Assembly (NCBI GenBank): GCA_046546355.1
Contig: JBKGXZ010000014.1
Location: 1 to 31,828, forward strand
Direction of reading: 5' to 3'
Length of the DNA: 31,828 bases
Source of the DNA: CAZBUB01 sp046546355
Lineage (GTDB): Bacteria > Desulfobacterota > Desulfovibrionia > Desulfovibrionales > Desulfothermaceae
Shown: in pieces, positions 8,870 to 19,554 of the stretch
Position numbering within the stretch: position 1 is the stretch's first letter
How the letters are laid out: every line of letters begins with the position of its first letter
Program-made: the position numbers and the translations under genes
The notes under the pieces: model-generated
What the model was told of the DNA's origin: nothing
Databases searched by the model: none
Seen by the model: the letters and a program-made list of their open reading frames with translations, nothing else

Positions 8870-9472
8870 TCAAGCGCAAAGCTGCAAAGCCTGAAGATAA
8901 GCCCGGGCGCTCCCGGCTCCCTGCTGGCAGAATTTTTCCAGGGTTATGGCAGCCTCGGGCAGCACCTCCTGCAGGCAGCTCATTTCCTGCGCAGCGAACC
9001 TGGAGAGCACATGACCCACCACATCCTCCCCTGGCCCAGGCCTGCCAATGCCTAGGCGCAGACGATAGAACTCCCTGCCCCCGCATTCCTGGGCGATGGA
9101 GCCCAGACCGCGATGCCCGGCTAGACCCCCCTGGAATTTGAGGCGCAACCCGCCCAGGGGCAGGTCCAGCTCGTCATGCAGCACCAAGGTCTGCTCCAGG
9201 CTCAGCCTGCAGGCCTTGAGGATCTCTCGCAGCGCTAAGCCGCTGCGGTTCATGTAGGTCAGAGGCTTCGCCAGTATCCATGGCTGATCCGCGCCTTGCG
9301 GCCTCCAGATCCAGGCCTGACACTTGTCAGACCCTATCTTGCCTTGTTCCTGCACCCTTGAGCCCTGCAGCCTGATAAGCTCCTCCAGGACCATGAACCC
9401 CATATTGTGCCTGGTCCCAGCATATTTTTTGCCCGGGTTGCCCAGGCCAGCAATCAGGCCGCTGTAATGCAT
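8870..9472 (-). CDS. pth: Peptidyl-tRNA hydrolase
   Basis: A 200-residue Pth that frees tRNA from peptidyl-tRNA dropped by ribosomes. It has GLGNPGKKYAGTRHNMGF with the catalytic His22 and binding Asn12, the PLTYMNRSG motif, and HDELDLPLG with the conserved Asp99. The motif usually reading GGHNGL or AGHNGL here reads AGHRGL (Arg120 in place of the conserved Asn), close to the substrate cleft. Length is normal. The Shine-Dalgarno is weak. The gene begins 39 bases after rplY and belongs to the prs-rplY-pth-carD run. Confidence 0.95.
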   Translation of the reverse strand: MHYSGLIAGLGNPGKKYAGTRHNMGFMVLEELIRLQGSRVQEQGKIGSDKCQAWIWRPQGADQPWILAKPLTYMNRSGLALREILKACRLSLEQTLVLHDELDLPLGGLRLKFQGGLAGHRGLGSIAQECGGREFYRLRLGIGRPGPGEDVVGHVLSRFAAQEMSCLQEVLPEAAITLEKFCQQGAGSARAYLQALQLCA

Positions 9473-9511
9473 GTCTGGAGCATATCCCTTGCAAGTACCT
9501 GGGCAGAGGAC

Positions 9512-10153
9512 TTATTCCTGCTCTTCAGAGCCGGTTTCCTCCTGCTCTGCCTCGGCTTCCTCTTCCTCCTCTGCCTGGGCCCCGCTCTCAGGCGGTGCTA
9601 CGCCCACTACTGCAAAGTTTTCTTCGTGCTCCTGCAGGACCACGCCCTCTGGCAGCTCAATATCCTGCAGGTAGATACTCTCATTGATGTCCAGGTGGGA
9701 AACGTCCAGAACTATGCTGTCTGGAATGGCAGTAGGCAGGCAGACAACACCGATGCTGTCTCGGTATATGCTCACCAGTCCGCCTTCTTCCTCGCCCTTG
9801 GCAGTGCCCTGGACCTCTATTTGCACATCCACGTCCATCTTCCGGGTCAGGTCCACGCCCAGGAAGTCCACATGCATAATCAGATTCTTCACCGGGTGTT
9901 CCTGCAGGCCCCAAATCAGAACAGGCTTTTTGGTCACCTGGCTTCCCTGCTGGATGTTGAGCTCTATCACATTGCTCTTCTGGGCCCGATAATAGATGGA
10001 CTCCATAGGTCCATATGGGGCTTGGACAGCTATATTTCCACCCTTTCTATCGTAGTAGACCCCAGGGATATAGCCCTTGCGGCGCAACTTTCGTACCTGG
10101 CCCTTCCCAGTGCCCTTTCTTTCCTCCACCTTCAAGCTGTACTGCTCTGGCAT
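9512..10153 (-). CDS. rplY: Ribosomal protein bL25, CTC-type long form
   Basis: A 213-residue protein of the long L25/Ctc (TL5) type, which binds 5S rRNA in the large ribosomal subunit. The N-terminal L25 domain (about 1-95) holds KGQVRKLRRKGYIPGVYYD. The beta-rich C-terminal domain (about 96-185) has VDFLGVDLTRKMDVDVQIEV. The last about 25 residues are almost all Glu, Ala and Gln, a low-complexity acidic tail common to this subfamily. AAGGAG lies nine bases before the start. It sits between prs and pth, the standard order. Confidence 0.94.
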   Translation of the reverse strand: MPEQYSLKVEERKGTGKGQVRKLRRKGYIPGVYYDRKGGNIAVQAPYGPMESIYYRAQKSNVIELNIQQGSQVTKKPVLIWGLQEHPVKNLIMHVDFLGVDLTRKMDVDVQIEVQGTAKGEEEGGLVSIYRDSIGVVCLPTAIPDSIVLDVSHLDINESIYLQDIELPEGVVLQEHEENFAVVGVAPPESGAQAEEEEEAEAEQEETGSEEQE

Positions 10154-10270
10154 AGGGTTCTCCTTAGCTGCAGATCCGGGGCAGCCCGAATCCGCCCTTA
10201 TTTTTGCGTTTTATAGCCCTTTTGGCGCTCTAGCACATGCCGCTCCAGGGGCTTGGTTGATAAATGTTCT

Positions 10271-10294
10271 CTGGCCATGCCGCAGCCTGGCCAG
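10271..10294 (-). other. Hairpin in the prs-rplY gap
   Basis: Perfect 7-bp arms CTGGCCA/TGGCCAG (10271-10277, 10288-10294) with a 10-base loop, 11 bases after the prs stop. No T-tract follows on the minus strand, so it may protect the prs mRNA end or attenuate transcription and is not a canonical terminator. The gap (10154-10304) also has a TATAAA-like box (10210-10215) that could be a weak promoter for rplY. Confidence 0.35.
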
Positions 10295-10304
10295 TCCTTA
10301 CAGA

Positions 10305-11249
10305 TCAGGAGAAAAGCACGCTCACCGAAGATTCCTGATGGATGTTCCATATGGCCTGAGCCAGCAGGCCGGCTACGGATATGACCTTGATCTTGGGGCA
10401 GGCCTTAGCCTCCTGGCTCAAAGGGATGGTGTCCGTGACCAGGATCTCGGTAAACTTGGAGTTCTCCAGCCTTTCCACCGCTGGCCCTGAGAGCACTGCA
10501 TGCGTGGCGCAGGCCATCACGGAACGGGCACCTTTGGCTGCCAGGGCTTCGCCCGCAGCCACCAGGGTCCCACCGGTATCTATCATATCGTCCACCACAA
10601 TAGCACACTTATCCTGAACATCCCCTATAATGTTCATGGCCTGGGCCTGATTGGGCTGCTCCCTTCGTTTGTCCACGATGGCCAGGCCAGCCCCTAGGCG
10701 CTTGGCATAGGCCCTGGCCCTTTCAGTCCCTCCGGCGTCAGGGGAAATGATCACCTGGTCATTCTGGAATTTCTGCAGATAATCCAAAAGTGCCTTGGAA
10801 GCGTATAGATTGTCCACGGGCAGGTCGAAAAAACCCTGAATCTGGCCTGCATGCAGATCCACTGTGAGCAGCCGGTGCGCTCCGGCCACGCTCATGAAGT
10901 CCCCGACCATCTTGGCGCTGATGGGCACCCTAGGCACTACCTTGCGGTCCTGCCTGGCATAGCCGTAGTAGGGCACTACTGCAGTAATTCTTTTGGCGCT
11001 GGCCCTTTTCAGGGCATCCAGCATCAGGCAAAGCTCGATCAGGTTGTAGTTCACTGGATTGCAAGTGGACTGTAGCACGAATACGTCGCTGCCCCGAACA
11101 TTGTCTCCGATCTCTACCCTTATCTCTCCATCGCTGAAGGGCTTGGCTACGGTAGGGGTCAGCTCGGTACCCAACTCCCTGGCAATAGCCTGTGCCAAAG
11201 CGGTATTGGCATTGCCAGTAATCAGCTTTAAACCATTGTCAGCTTGCAT
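10305..11249 (-). CDS. prs: Ribose-phosphate pyrophosphokinase (PRPP synthase)
   Basis: A 314-residue class I enzyme that makes PRPP from ribose-5-phosphate and ATP for purine, pyrimidine, His, Trp and NAD synthesis. It contains the N-terminal ITGNANTALAQAIA and PFSDGEIRVEI segments, the ATP/metal-binding VDLHAGQIQGFF stretch, a flexible-loop region (KRREQPNQAQ) and the PRPP-binding loop VVDDMIDTGGTL. Length equals the family norm. It lies directly downstream of tRNA-Gln and upstream of rplY, all on the minus strand. Nothing is unusual. Confidence 0.96.
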   Translation of the reverse strand: MQADNGLKLITGNANTALAQAIARELGTELTPTVAKPFSDGEIRVEIGDNVRGSDVFVLQSTCNPVNYNLIELCLMLDALKRASAKRITAVVPYYGYARQDRKVVPRVPISAKMVGDFMSVAGAHRLLTVDLHAGQIQGFFDLPVDNLYASKALLDYLQKFQNDQVIISPDAGGTERARAYAKRLGAGLAIVDKRREQPNQAQAMNIIGDVQDKCAIVVDDMIDTGGTLVAAGEALAAKGARSVMACATHAVLSGPAVERLENSKFTEILVTDTIPLSQEAKACPKIKVISVAGLLAQAIWNIHQESSVSVLFS

Positions 11250-11329
11250 GGTTAATCCATCATCCTGTCTTTGAAGTGACGCTTATGGCGTGGAACGCTT
11301 GAATGCTTGCCGGGTGGGAAGAGTTAGCT

Positions 11330-11404
11330 TGGCTGGGGTGGGAGGATTCGAACCTCCGCATGACGGGACCAAAACCCGTTGCCTTACCACTTGGCTACAC
11401 CCCA
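11330..11404 (-). tRNA. tRNA-Gln (anticodon TTG)
   Basis: A full cloverleaf can be drawn on the minus strand. The acceptor arms are TGGGGTG/CACCCCA, the D-arm region is GCCAAGTGGTAAGGC, the anticodon stem is ACGGG/CCCGT with loop TTTTGGT (anticodon TTG), and the T-arm is GGAGGTTCGAATCCTCC. The discriminator base is G and the 3' CCA is encoded. The 75-nt gene sits 9 bases after the ispE stop and before prs, so it is probably processed from a shared transcript. Confidence 0.96.
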
Positions 11405-11413
11405 GCGCTGGAC

Positions 11414-12274
11414 TCAAATAAAAAATTTGATTCTTTCCGTGTCTAAAAATTCGCAGACAGACTCCAGGCCCTTGCCAGATGGGAAAAGGGCCAGCAAGGC
11501 GGAGCCTGATCCGCTGAGCACTGCGGCTGCAGCACCCCTGGCAAGCAGGTTCATTTTTATATAACCCAACTCCGGATATCGGTCAAACAATACCTGCTCA
11601 AAGCTGTTCCAGAGCAGTCTGCCGCTGGCAGGGAGAAAATTAGTATATTCCCTCTTGTTGCTTGTCAAGCCCCAAAATCGTACCGGATGTTCCAGGCCTT
11701 CCCCTGCGCTGCTGTCCCACAGGGCATAGGCCTGGGCAGTGGAGATGCTTATCCCTGGCCAGACCACAAGCATACTGACCCTGCTCAGCTCAATGTCCAG
11801 CGGGCTGACGATCTCCCCTGCTCCCTGCACCCAGGCAGGCCCTGCCTGCAGAAAGAAGCTCACGTCTGCTCCCAGGCTTTGAGCCAGGGGAGCCAGCTCT
11901 ATGTCCTTTCCAGTCTGCTCCAGGAACAAATCCCTAAGGAAAAGCAGCAGCCTGGCCGCATCTGAGCTGCCTCCCCCCAGCCCGGCACCCATAGGGATGT
12001 TTTTTTCCAGATGGACCTTAAGATCCGGGCGCAGGCCTGTGCTCGCCGCAAAGACCTCAAAGGCCTGACACAGGATGTTCCCCTCCCCCTGCAGCCCGGG
12101 CTCGGAACAGCTGAGCTGCAGGCCTGTTCCTGGCTTTGCACTGGAGACCAGGATCCTGTCCCTGGGTCTGGGCAGAGGGTAGAACAGGCTCTGCAGCTCG
12201 TGCAGCCCATCTTTCCGCCTGCCCAGGATGCGCAGGAACAAATTGGCCTTGCACCCTGCCCAGAGCTCCTGCAT
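11414..12274 (-). CDS. ispE: 4-diphosphocytidyl-2-C-methyl-D-erythritol kinase
   Basis: A 286-residue GHMP kinase of the non-mevalonate (MEP) isoprenoid pathway that phosphorylates CDP-ME. It opens MQELWAGCKANLFLRILG, where KxNLFL is the substrate-binding lysine motif. The ATP-binding GHMP loop is PMGAGLGGGSSDAARLLL, and GADVSFFL carries the catalytic Asp. I chose the ATG at 12274 over the longer open frame to 12367. The extra 31 residues lie within the 3' end of degP and are unlike any IspE, and a GGAG Shine-Dalgarno at the end of degP serves 12274. The gene starts 7 bases after the degP stop, so the two are likely co-translated. Confidence 0.92.
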   Translation of the reverse strand: MQELWAGCKANLFLRILGRRKDGLHELQSLFYPLPRPRDRILVSSAKPGTGLQLSCSEPGLQGEGNILCQAFEVFAASTGLRPDLKVHLEKNIPMGAGLGGGSSDAARLLLFLRDLFLEQTGKDIELAPLAQSLGADVSFFLQAGPAWVQGAGEIVSPLDIELSRVSMLVVWPGISISTAQAYALWDSSAGEGLEHPVRFWGLTSNKREYTNFLPASGRLLWNSFEQVLFDRYPELGYIKMNLLARGAAAAVLSGSGSALLALFPSGKGLESVCEFLDTERIKFFI

Positions 12275-12281
12275 TTGCGTA

Positions 12282-13697
12282 TTACTGCTCCGGGACAGGG
12301 ATGGTCCTGAACAGATTTTGGCCCTGGCGGCTGATAAGCAGCATGACCACGCCCTTCTTCTGGGCATCTCCCTGCAAGATTTCCTGCAATTCCTGAGGCT
12401 TATCCACAGTCTGCCCGTTGGCCTCCAGGATCACGTCCCCCCTTTGCATATTGGCCTGGGCTGCCGGGGAGCCATCTTCCACACTGGTAACCAGCAGGCC
12501 TTGCGCAGCTGGAAGATCCAGACTCCGTGCCTCTTCCTCATTCACCCTCTTAACCTGCATGCCCAGAAAATCTGCCTGTTCTGGGTCAGGTCCAGGCCTG
12601 TCCTCCCTGCGGGCTGTCTCCAGGTCCCTTTCCCCCAGCTTGAGCTCTACAGAGTGCTCTTTTTCCTTGCGCCAGTAGCCGATCTGCACCTCCTGGCCAG
12701 GGCGCATATTGCCTATCCTTCTGGTCAGCTCCCCAGCATCCTTGATGGGTTTGCCTTCCAACTCCAAGATCACGTCCCCAGTCCTCAAGCCTGCCTCATG
12801 CGCTGGATCTCCTTCCTGCACCGAGGCTATAAGCGCGCCTTTTGCTTCCGGCAGGCCCAGGGCCTTGGCAGTATTCTGGTCCACATCCTGGATGTTCACC
12901 CCCAGCCAGCCCCGTTTGACCTTCTGGTACTCCTGCAGCTGAGAGATCACCTCCTTGGCCATGTTACTGGGAATAGCAAAGCCAATACCCTGTCCGCTGG
13001 CGACAATAGCGGTGTTGATCCCCACCACCTCGCCCTGCATATTGAGGAGCGGCCCGCCGCTGTTGCCTGGATTGATGGAGGCATCTGTCTGCAGAAAGTT
13101 GTCGTAAGGGCCTGCGCCTATCACCCTGCCCTTGGCGCTAACAATCCCTGCAGTCACGGTATGCTCCAACCCAAAAGGATTGCCTATGGCAGCCACCCAC
13201 TGACCTACTTCCAGACTGTCCGAGTCCCCGAATTCCAGCACTGGCAGCTTTTGCTCCGCATCTATCTTAAGCAGGGCCAGATCAGTCTCTGGATCCCGGC
13301 CCACAACTTCCGCAGGAATGGAATCTTCACCCCCCTCCAGGGTGACCTCGATCTCGTCCGCCTTTTCTATCACATGGTTATTGCTCACCACATAGCCGTC
13401 CTCGGAGATGATAAAGCCTGAGCCCAGGGAGTTCTGCCTCCTCTTTTGCTGGGGCATGTCCCCAAAGAATTCCTTGAATAAGTCGTTCATGGGACCGTCT
13501 TCCTCAAATTGTCGGAAAAAACGCTGCAGCCTCTGGGAAGTCTCCTCCACCTTCACGGTGCTGATGTTGACCACTGCCGGGCCTGCCTCCTGGGCCAAGT
13601 CGCTGAACTCGGGCAGCTCTGCTTGAGCCGGAGCTATCAGTCCCAGGAGCAATAACAGTAATCCTAGAAAACCAATCAGCTTTATCTTCATGTCCAC
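12282..13697 (-). CDS. DegP/HtrA family periplasmic serine protease
   Basis: A 471-residue S1C protease/chaperone. The signal peptide covers about residues 1-26 (hydrophobic core ending PAQA). A Q-linker region with a charged LA-loop follows. The catalytic triad is His108 (VVSNNHV), Asp139 (PETDLALL) and Ser213 (NPGNSGGPL). Two C-terminal PDZ domains are visible, about 270-360 (RGWLGVNIQDV onward) and 385-465 (QADFLGMQVKRV onward). Two PDZ domains and this length fit the DegP/DegQ (MucD-like) type, which degrades or refolds misfolded envelope proteins. A strong Shine-Dalgarno AGGAGG precedes the ATG. It is 46 bases downstream of the small unknown gene. Confidence 0.94.
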   Translation of the reverse strand: MDMKIKLIGFLGLLLLLLGLIAPAQAELPEFSDLAQEAGPAVVNISTVKVEETSQRLQRFFRQFEEDGPMNDLFKEFFGDMPQQKRRQNSLGSGFIISEDGYVVSNNHVIEKADEIEVTLEGGEDSIPAEVVGRDPETDLALLKIDAEQKLPVLEFGDSDSLEVGQWVAAIGNPFGLEHTVTAGIVSAKGRVIGAGPYDNFLQTDASINPGNSGGPLLNMQGEVVGINTAIVASGQGIGFAIPSNMAKEVISQLQEYQKVKRGWLGVNIQDVDQNTAKALGLPEAKGALIASVQEGDPAHEAGLRTGDVILELEGKPIKDAGELTRRIGNMRPGQEVQIGYWRKEKEHSVELKLGERDLETARREDRPGPDPEQADFLGMQVKRVNEEEARSLDLPAAQGLLVTSVEDGSPAAQANMQRGDVILEANGQTVDKPQELQEILQGDAQKKGVVMLLISRQGQNLFRTIPVPEQ

Positions 13698-13743
13698 CTC
13701 CTATTTTTATTGCCGCCAAACCAGGCAGGCTGACGGCATTAAT

Positions 13744-13980
13744 TTAATCCTGCTTCTGGAAAAACCCGGAAATCAGCGCGGAGTCCTCTGGCCTGGCATA
13801 GGCCTCCAGCTCCTTGGATCCGCCCCTGCAGACAAACTGCCTGTTTTGCAGATACACCTCCCCAGCCGCCAGCACCCGGGCATAAGGCATCTGCTCCCGC
13901 ATCTCCTCGTGCAGGATCCTGGAAGGAAACAAAACAGGGGTCTCTTCCGCAGCAAAATCCTCAAAGATAATGTACTTCAT
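13744..13980 (-). CDS. Small uncharacterised protein next to hypC
   Basis: A 78-residue acidic soluble protein with no signal peptide or membrane segment. It opens MKYIIFEDFAAEETPVLFP and contains the EEMREQMPYARVLAAGEVYL stretch and a central CRGG. I recall similar short proteins in Desulfovibrio genomes but know no function for them. The start is supported by AAAGGAG. It begins 10 bases after hypC, which suggests translational coupling with the hydrogenase maturation gene; whether it shares that role is unknown. Confidence 0.7.
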   Translation of the reverse strand: MKYIIFEDFAAEETPVLFPSRILHEEMREQMPYARVLAAGEVYLQNRQFVCRGGSKELEAYARPEDSALISGFFQKQD

Positions 13981-13990
13981 CCCCGCTCCT

Positions 13991-14254
13991 TTAGGAGGAC
14001 TGGCCGTTGCCCCAGGTCTGCAGTCCTTCCTGGGCCTGGAGCATCTCCTGCATCAGGCGCAGGGTCTCCTCTGCCTCCTCAGGCTCCAATCTATGCAGGG
14101 CCAGGCCTGCGTGCAAAAGCACATAATCACCCACCTGGACTTCCTCATCCAGGAGGAAAAGCGAGGCCTGGATCCTGGTACCTTCCCGGTCCGGGCTGCA
14201 CCAGGCTGTATCCCCTTCAATGCTGGTTATCCGCACCGGCACCGCAATGCACAT
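13991..14254 (-). CDS. hypC: HypC/HybG-type hydrogenase maturation chaperone
   Basis: An 87-residue protein. It begins MCIAVP, whose Cys2 is the essential residue that carries the Fe(CN)2CO unit with HypD and delivers it to the large subunit of [NiFe] hydrogenase. The rest has the family's small beta-barrel pattern, with VQVGDYVLLHAGLALHRL. A Shine-Dalgarno (AAGGGG) precedes the ATG. No hydrogenase or other hyp gene is in the window, so this copy is separated from its partners. It forms a tight pair with the 78-residue gene after it. Confidence 0.93.
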   Translation of the reverse strand: MCIAVPVRITSIEGDTAWCSPDREGTRIQASLFLLDEEVQVGDYVLLHAGLALHRLEPEEAEETLRLMQEMLQAQEGLQTWGNGQSS

Positions 14255-14327
14255 GGCAACACCCCTTGTAGTTCAGCTCGCTTCAATTTTAAGCGTGTAG
14301 ATAATTAAACCCAGATCCCAGCTAAAG

Positions 14328-15017
14328 TCAAACCCCTGCTGCGGGCAAAAGACCTTGTTTCTGCAACCCCTGAATCAGCCCGGGCAGATCCTGGGCCCAG
14401 TAGTCAGGCTCTGCCTGGAGCAGCTCCTGCAGTCCTAAACTACCTGTGGCCACCGCAGCGCTTTTGGCCCCGCAAGCTTTGGCAGTCTGGATATCCAGGC
14501 TATGATCCCCCACCATCAGACAGGCTCCCGGCCTGACCCCCAGCCTCTGCAGGGCTGCCTGCAGATGATCGGGATGGGGCTTGGGATTAGGCACATCCTC
14601 CCTGGCCAAGAACACCCGGCATCTGTCCTGCACCTCTGGGAAAACTGTTCTCACTGCAGCGCTGCAGTTCCTGGTGACTATTCCGGTCAATAGTCCCATA
14701 TTCTGCAACCCCTCCAGGATGCTCAGGCTGTAGGGAAAGAGGCGGCCCTTGCCTGCAGCGTCCATTTCCAGGGCCGTGATGAACAGCCTGCACCTGGAGG
14801 CAAACTCTAGGCCCAGCCCGGGTTGACTCTGCTCCAGCATATCCCTGATCTCCTGCACCTTCTCCAAAACAGGCCAGCTGTCCTCAGACAGGCTGGCCTG
14901 GGGCAAGAAGGCCTCCTGCAGGGCCAGTACCCCTTTGCGCATCCGGGAAAAATCCAGGCGCAGCTCAGCCAGGGTGCCGTCAAAGTCAAATATCAAAGCC
15001 TGTAAATCCTCTGGCAT
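14328..15017 (-). CDS. HAD-superfamily phosphatase (phosphoglycolate phosphatase-like)
   Basis: A 229-residue haloacid-dehalogenase hydrolase. Motif I is FDFDGTL (nucleophile Asp), with a helical C1 cap following. Motif II is TGIVTRN, the motif III lysine is in PNPKPHPD, and motif IV is LMVGDHSLDIQTAKACG. The cap type and length resemble phosphoglycolate or pyrophosphate phosphatases, but the substrate cannot be assigned. AGGAGG lies just before the ATG. It is the first gene of the minus-strand run and diverges from the hdr cluster across a 194-base gap. Confidence 0.88.
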   Translation of the reverse strand: MPEDLQALIFDFDGTLAELRLDFSRMRKGVLALQEAFLPQASLSEDSWPVLEKVQEIRDMLEQSQPGLGLEFASRCRLFITALEMDAAGKGRLFPYSLSILEGLQNMGLLTGIVTRNCSAAVRTVFPEVQDRCRVFLAREDVPNPKPHPDHLQAALQRLGVRPGACLMVGDHSLDIQTAKACGAKSAAVATGSLGLQELLQAEPDYWAQDLPGLIQGLQKQGLLPAAGV

Positions 15018-15103
15018 ACATTATCCTCCTGGCTTTGCAGCGCAGCAGGCAACGACCTGTTGCAGGCATCTGGGAGAGCGTCCATTCTTTCCACTGCTGG
15101 CGC

Positions 15104-15132
15104 TTGACAAATACCTACTGCTAAGCTAACTG
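15104..15132 (+). promoter_or_regulatory. Candidate promoter of the hdr-mvhD-fdh cluster
   Basis: A perfect -35 hexamer TTGACA (15104-15109) lies in the divergent gap before the Hdr cluster. At a 17-base spacing the -10 would be TAACTG (15127-15132), a poor match, so the promoter may be weak or activator-dependent. Only the -35 is convincing. Confidence 0.35.
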
Positions 15133-15211
15133 GAAGCACAAATCTAAATTGCAGAGCAAGCCCTGCTCCAGGATCTTTTCTGAACTCAAGCCACACACGG
15201 GAAGCCGGATT

Positions 15212-16327
15212 ATGCACCTTTCCCAGACACAGATCAATTACTGCATGGAATGTGGAGTCTGCACCGGAAGCTGTCCGGTGAGCCAAAGCATGGAATCATT
15301 TTCACCTAGGCAGATCATAAAAAACACATTGCTCAAAAAACAGGATCTGACGTGTCAGCGCGAGCTCTGGGCCTGCTTGACTTGCGCCAGATGCAGCGAA
15401 CGTTGCCCGGTGCACATTGACTTTCCGGAGTTCATTCGCCACTACCGGGATCAGGCAGAAGATTGCCAGAACCAGCCCCTGCCCAGCCACCACGGAGTTT
15501 TCCAGTCTATATCCGAGCTGCAGACCAAGGTTGCAGCGCAAAACAGGACGACCTGGGCTGAATCAGCAGCCAGGATCAAGACAGAAAAAGGCCAGATATA
15601 CCTGTTTACAGGTTGCTTGCCATATTTTGATGTCTTTTTCAGGTATTTGGGGCTGGAGTGCCTGCAGACCGCCAAAAGCGGCCTGGCGCTTTTGAACCGC
15701 CTGGGAGTGGAGCCTGTGCTGAGTCCCCAGGAGTGCTGCTGCGGGCATGATGCCCTCTGGAGCGGAAGGCGGGAAATCTTCCAGACCCTGGCTGCCAAGA
15801 ACCTGGAGACCATCCGGGCCACCGGGGCCCAGAAAGTGCTTTTCCTGTGCCCTGAGGGCTATTTGACCTTTAAGGACTACTATCCTGAGCTGCTGGGCGA
15901 GCTGCCCTTTGAGGTCCAGCATTTAAGTGAATTTTTGGCCCAGGAGCTCCCCAGGGCTGGGCTGGAGTTTGGGCCCAGCCAAAACGGAATTCTCACCTAT
16001 CAGGACCCCTGCAGGCTGGGCCGCTGGTGCGGGGAGTACGAACATCCCAGACAGCTGATACAGATGGTGCCTGGCGCAAGCCTGCAGGAGATGGACAAGA
16101 ACCGGGAGAATGCCCAGTGCTGTGGGACTACTGCCTGGATGGAGTGCTCCTCCTGCTCCAGACAGATGCAGGGCCTAAGGCTACAGGAGGCCCGAGATAC
16201 CGGTGCTGACACCCTGCTCACTTCGTGCCCCAAGTGCCAGATCCATCTGCAGTGCGCCCAAAGCGACCAAGAAGAACAGCTCAAGATCCAGGATATCTTC
16301 TCCTATCTGCAGGAGCATTTAAGCTAG
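15212..16327 (+). CDS. HdrC-HdrB fusion (heterodisulfide reductase-like, HdrD-type)
   Basis: A 371-residue protein with two [4Fe-4S] motifs (C11/C14/C17/C21 and C55/C58/C61/C65) followed by two CCG domains, the HdrC-plus-HdrB layout. In methanogens the CCG domains bind the non-cubane clusters that reduce heterodisulfide; in sulfate reducers the partner is probably another thiol/disulfide, possibly DsrC (inference). The C-terminal CCG is complete (DPC, QCCG, CPKC). The first CCG ends CPEGY where CPECY is expected, so one cluster ligand is missing. I prefer the ATG at 15212 (GGGAAG upstream, normal N-terminus) over a TTG at 15149. It is the first gene of the redox run. Confidence 0.88.
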   Translation: MHLSQTQINYCMECGVCTGSCPVSQSMESFSPRQIIKNTLLKKQDLTCQRELWACLTCARCSERCPVHIDFPEFIRHYRDQAEDCQNQPLPSHHGVFQSISELQTKVAAQNRTTWAESAARIKTEKGQIYLFTGCLPYFDVFFRYLGLECLQTAKSGLALLNRLGVEPVLSPQECCCGHDALWSGRREIFQTLAAKNLETIRATGAQKVLFLCPEGYLTFKDYYPELLGELPFEVQHLSEFLAQELPRAGLEFGPSQNGILTYQDPCRLGRWCGEYEHPRQLIQMVPGASLQEMDKNRENAQCCGTTAWMECSSCSRQMQGLRLQEARDTGADTLLTSCPKCQIHLQCAQSDQEEQLKIQDIFSYLQEHLS

Positions 16328-16429
16328 CGACCTGAAGCAGCAAAGCCCGGTCGGCCATAGCAACTTTTGACCGGTCCAGCAAACTATACGCCCTGCTCCA
16401 GGCAGGGACAAATCAAGGAGCAAGCAGGC

Positions 16430-19504
<3,075 letters not shown>

Positions 19505-19554
19505 GCCGGAGCCTGGATCCAGCTTTTTGAACCTTTGAGCCGCAAGGAATTGCC

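Noticed and set aside
12275..12367. Longer N-terminus for IspE
   Set aside because: The extra residues overlap degP, resemble no kinase, and the downstream ATG has a Shine-Dalgarno and the normal family start.
15149..15211. TTG start for the HdrCB fusion
   Set aside because: It adds 21 residues with no family similarity; the ATG at 15212 has an acceptable Shine-Dalgarno. It is kept only as an alternative.
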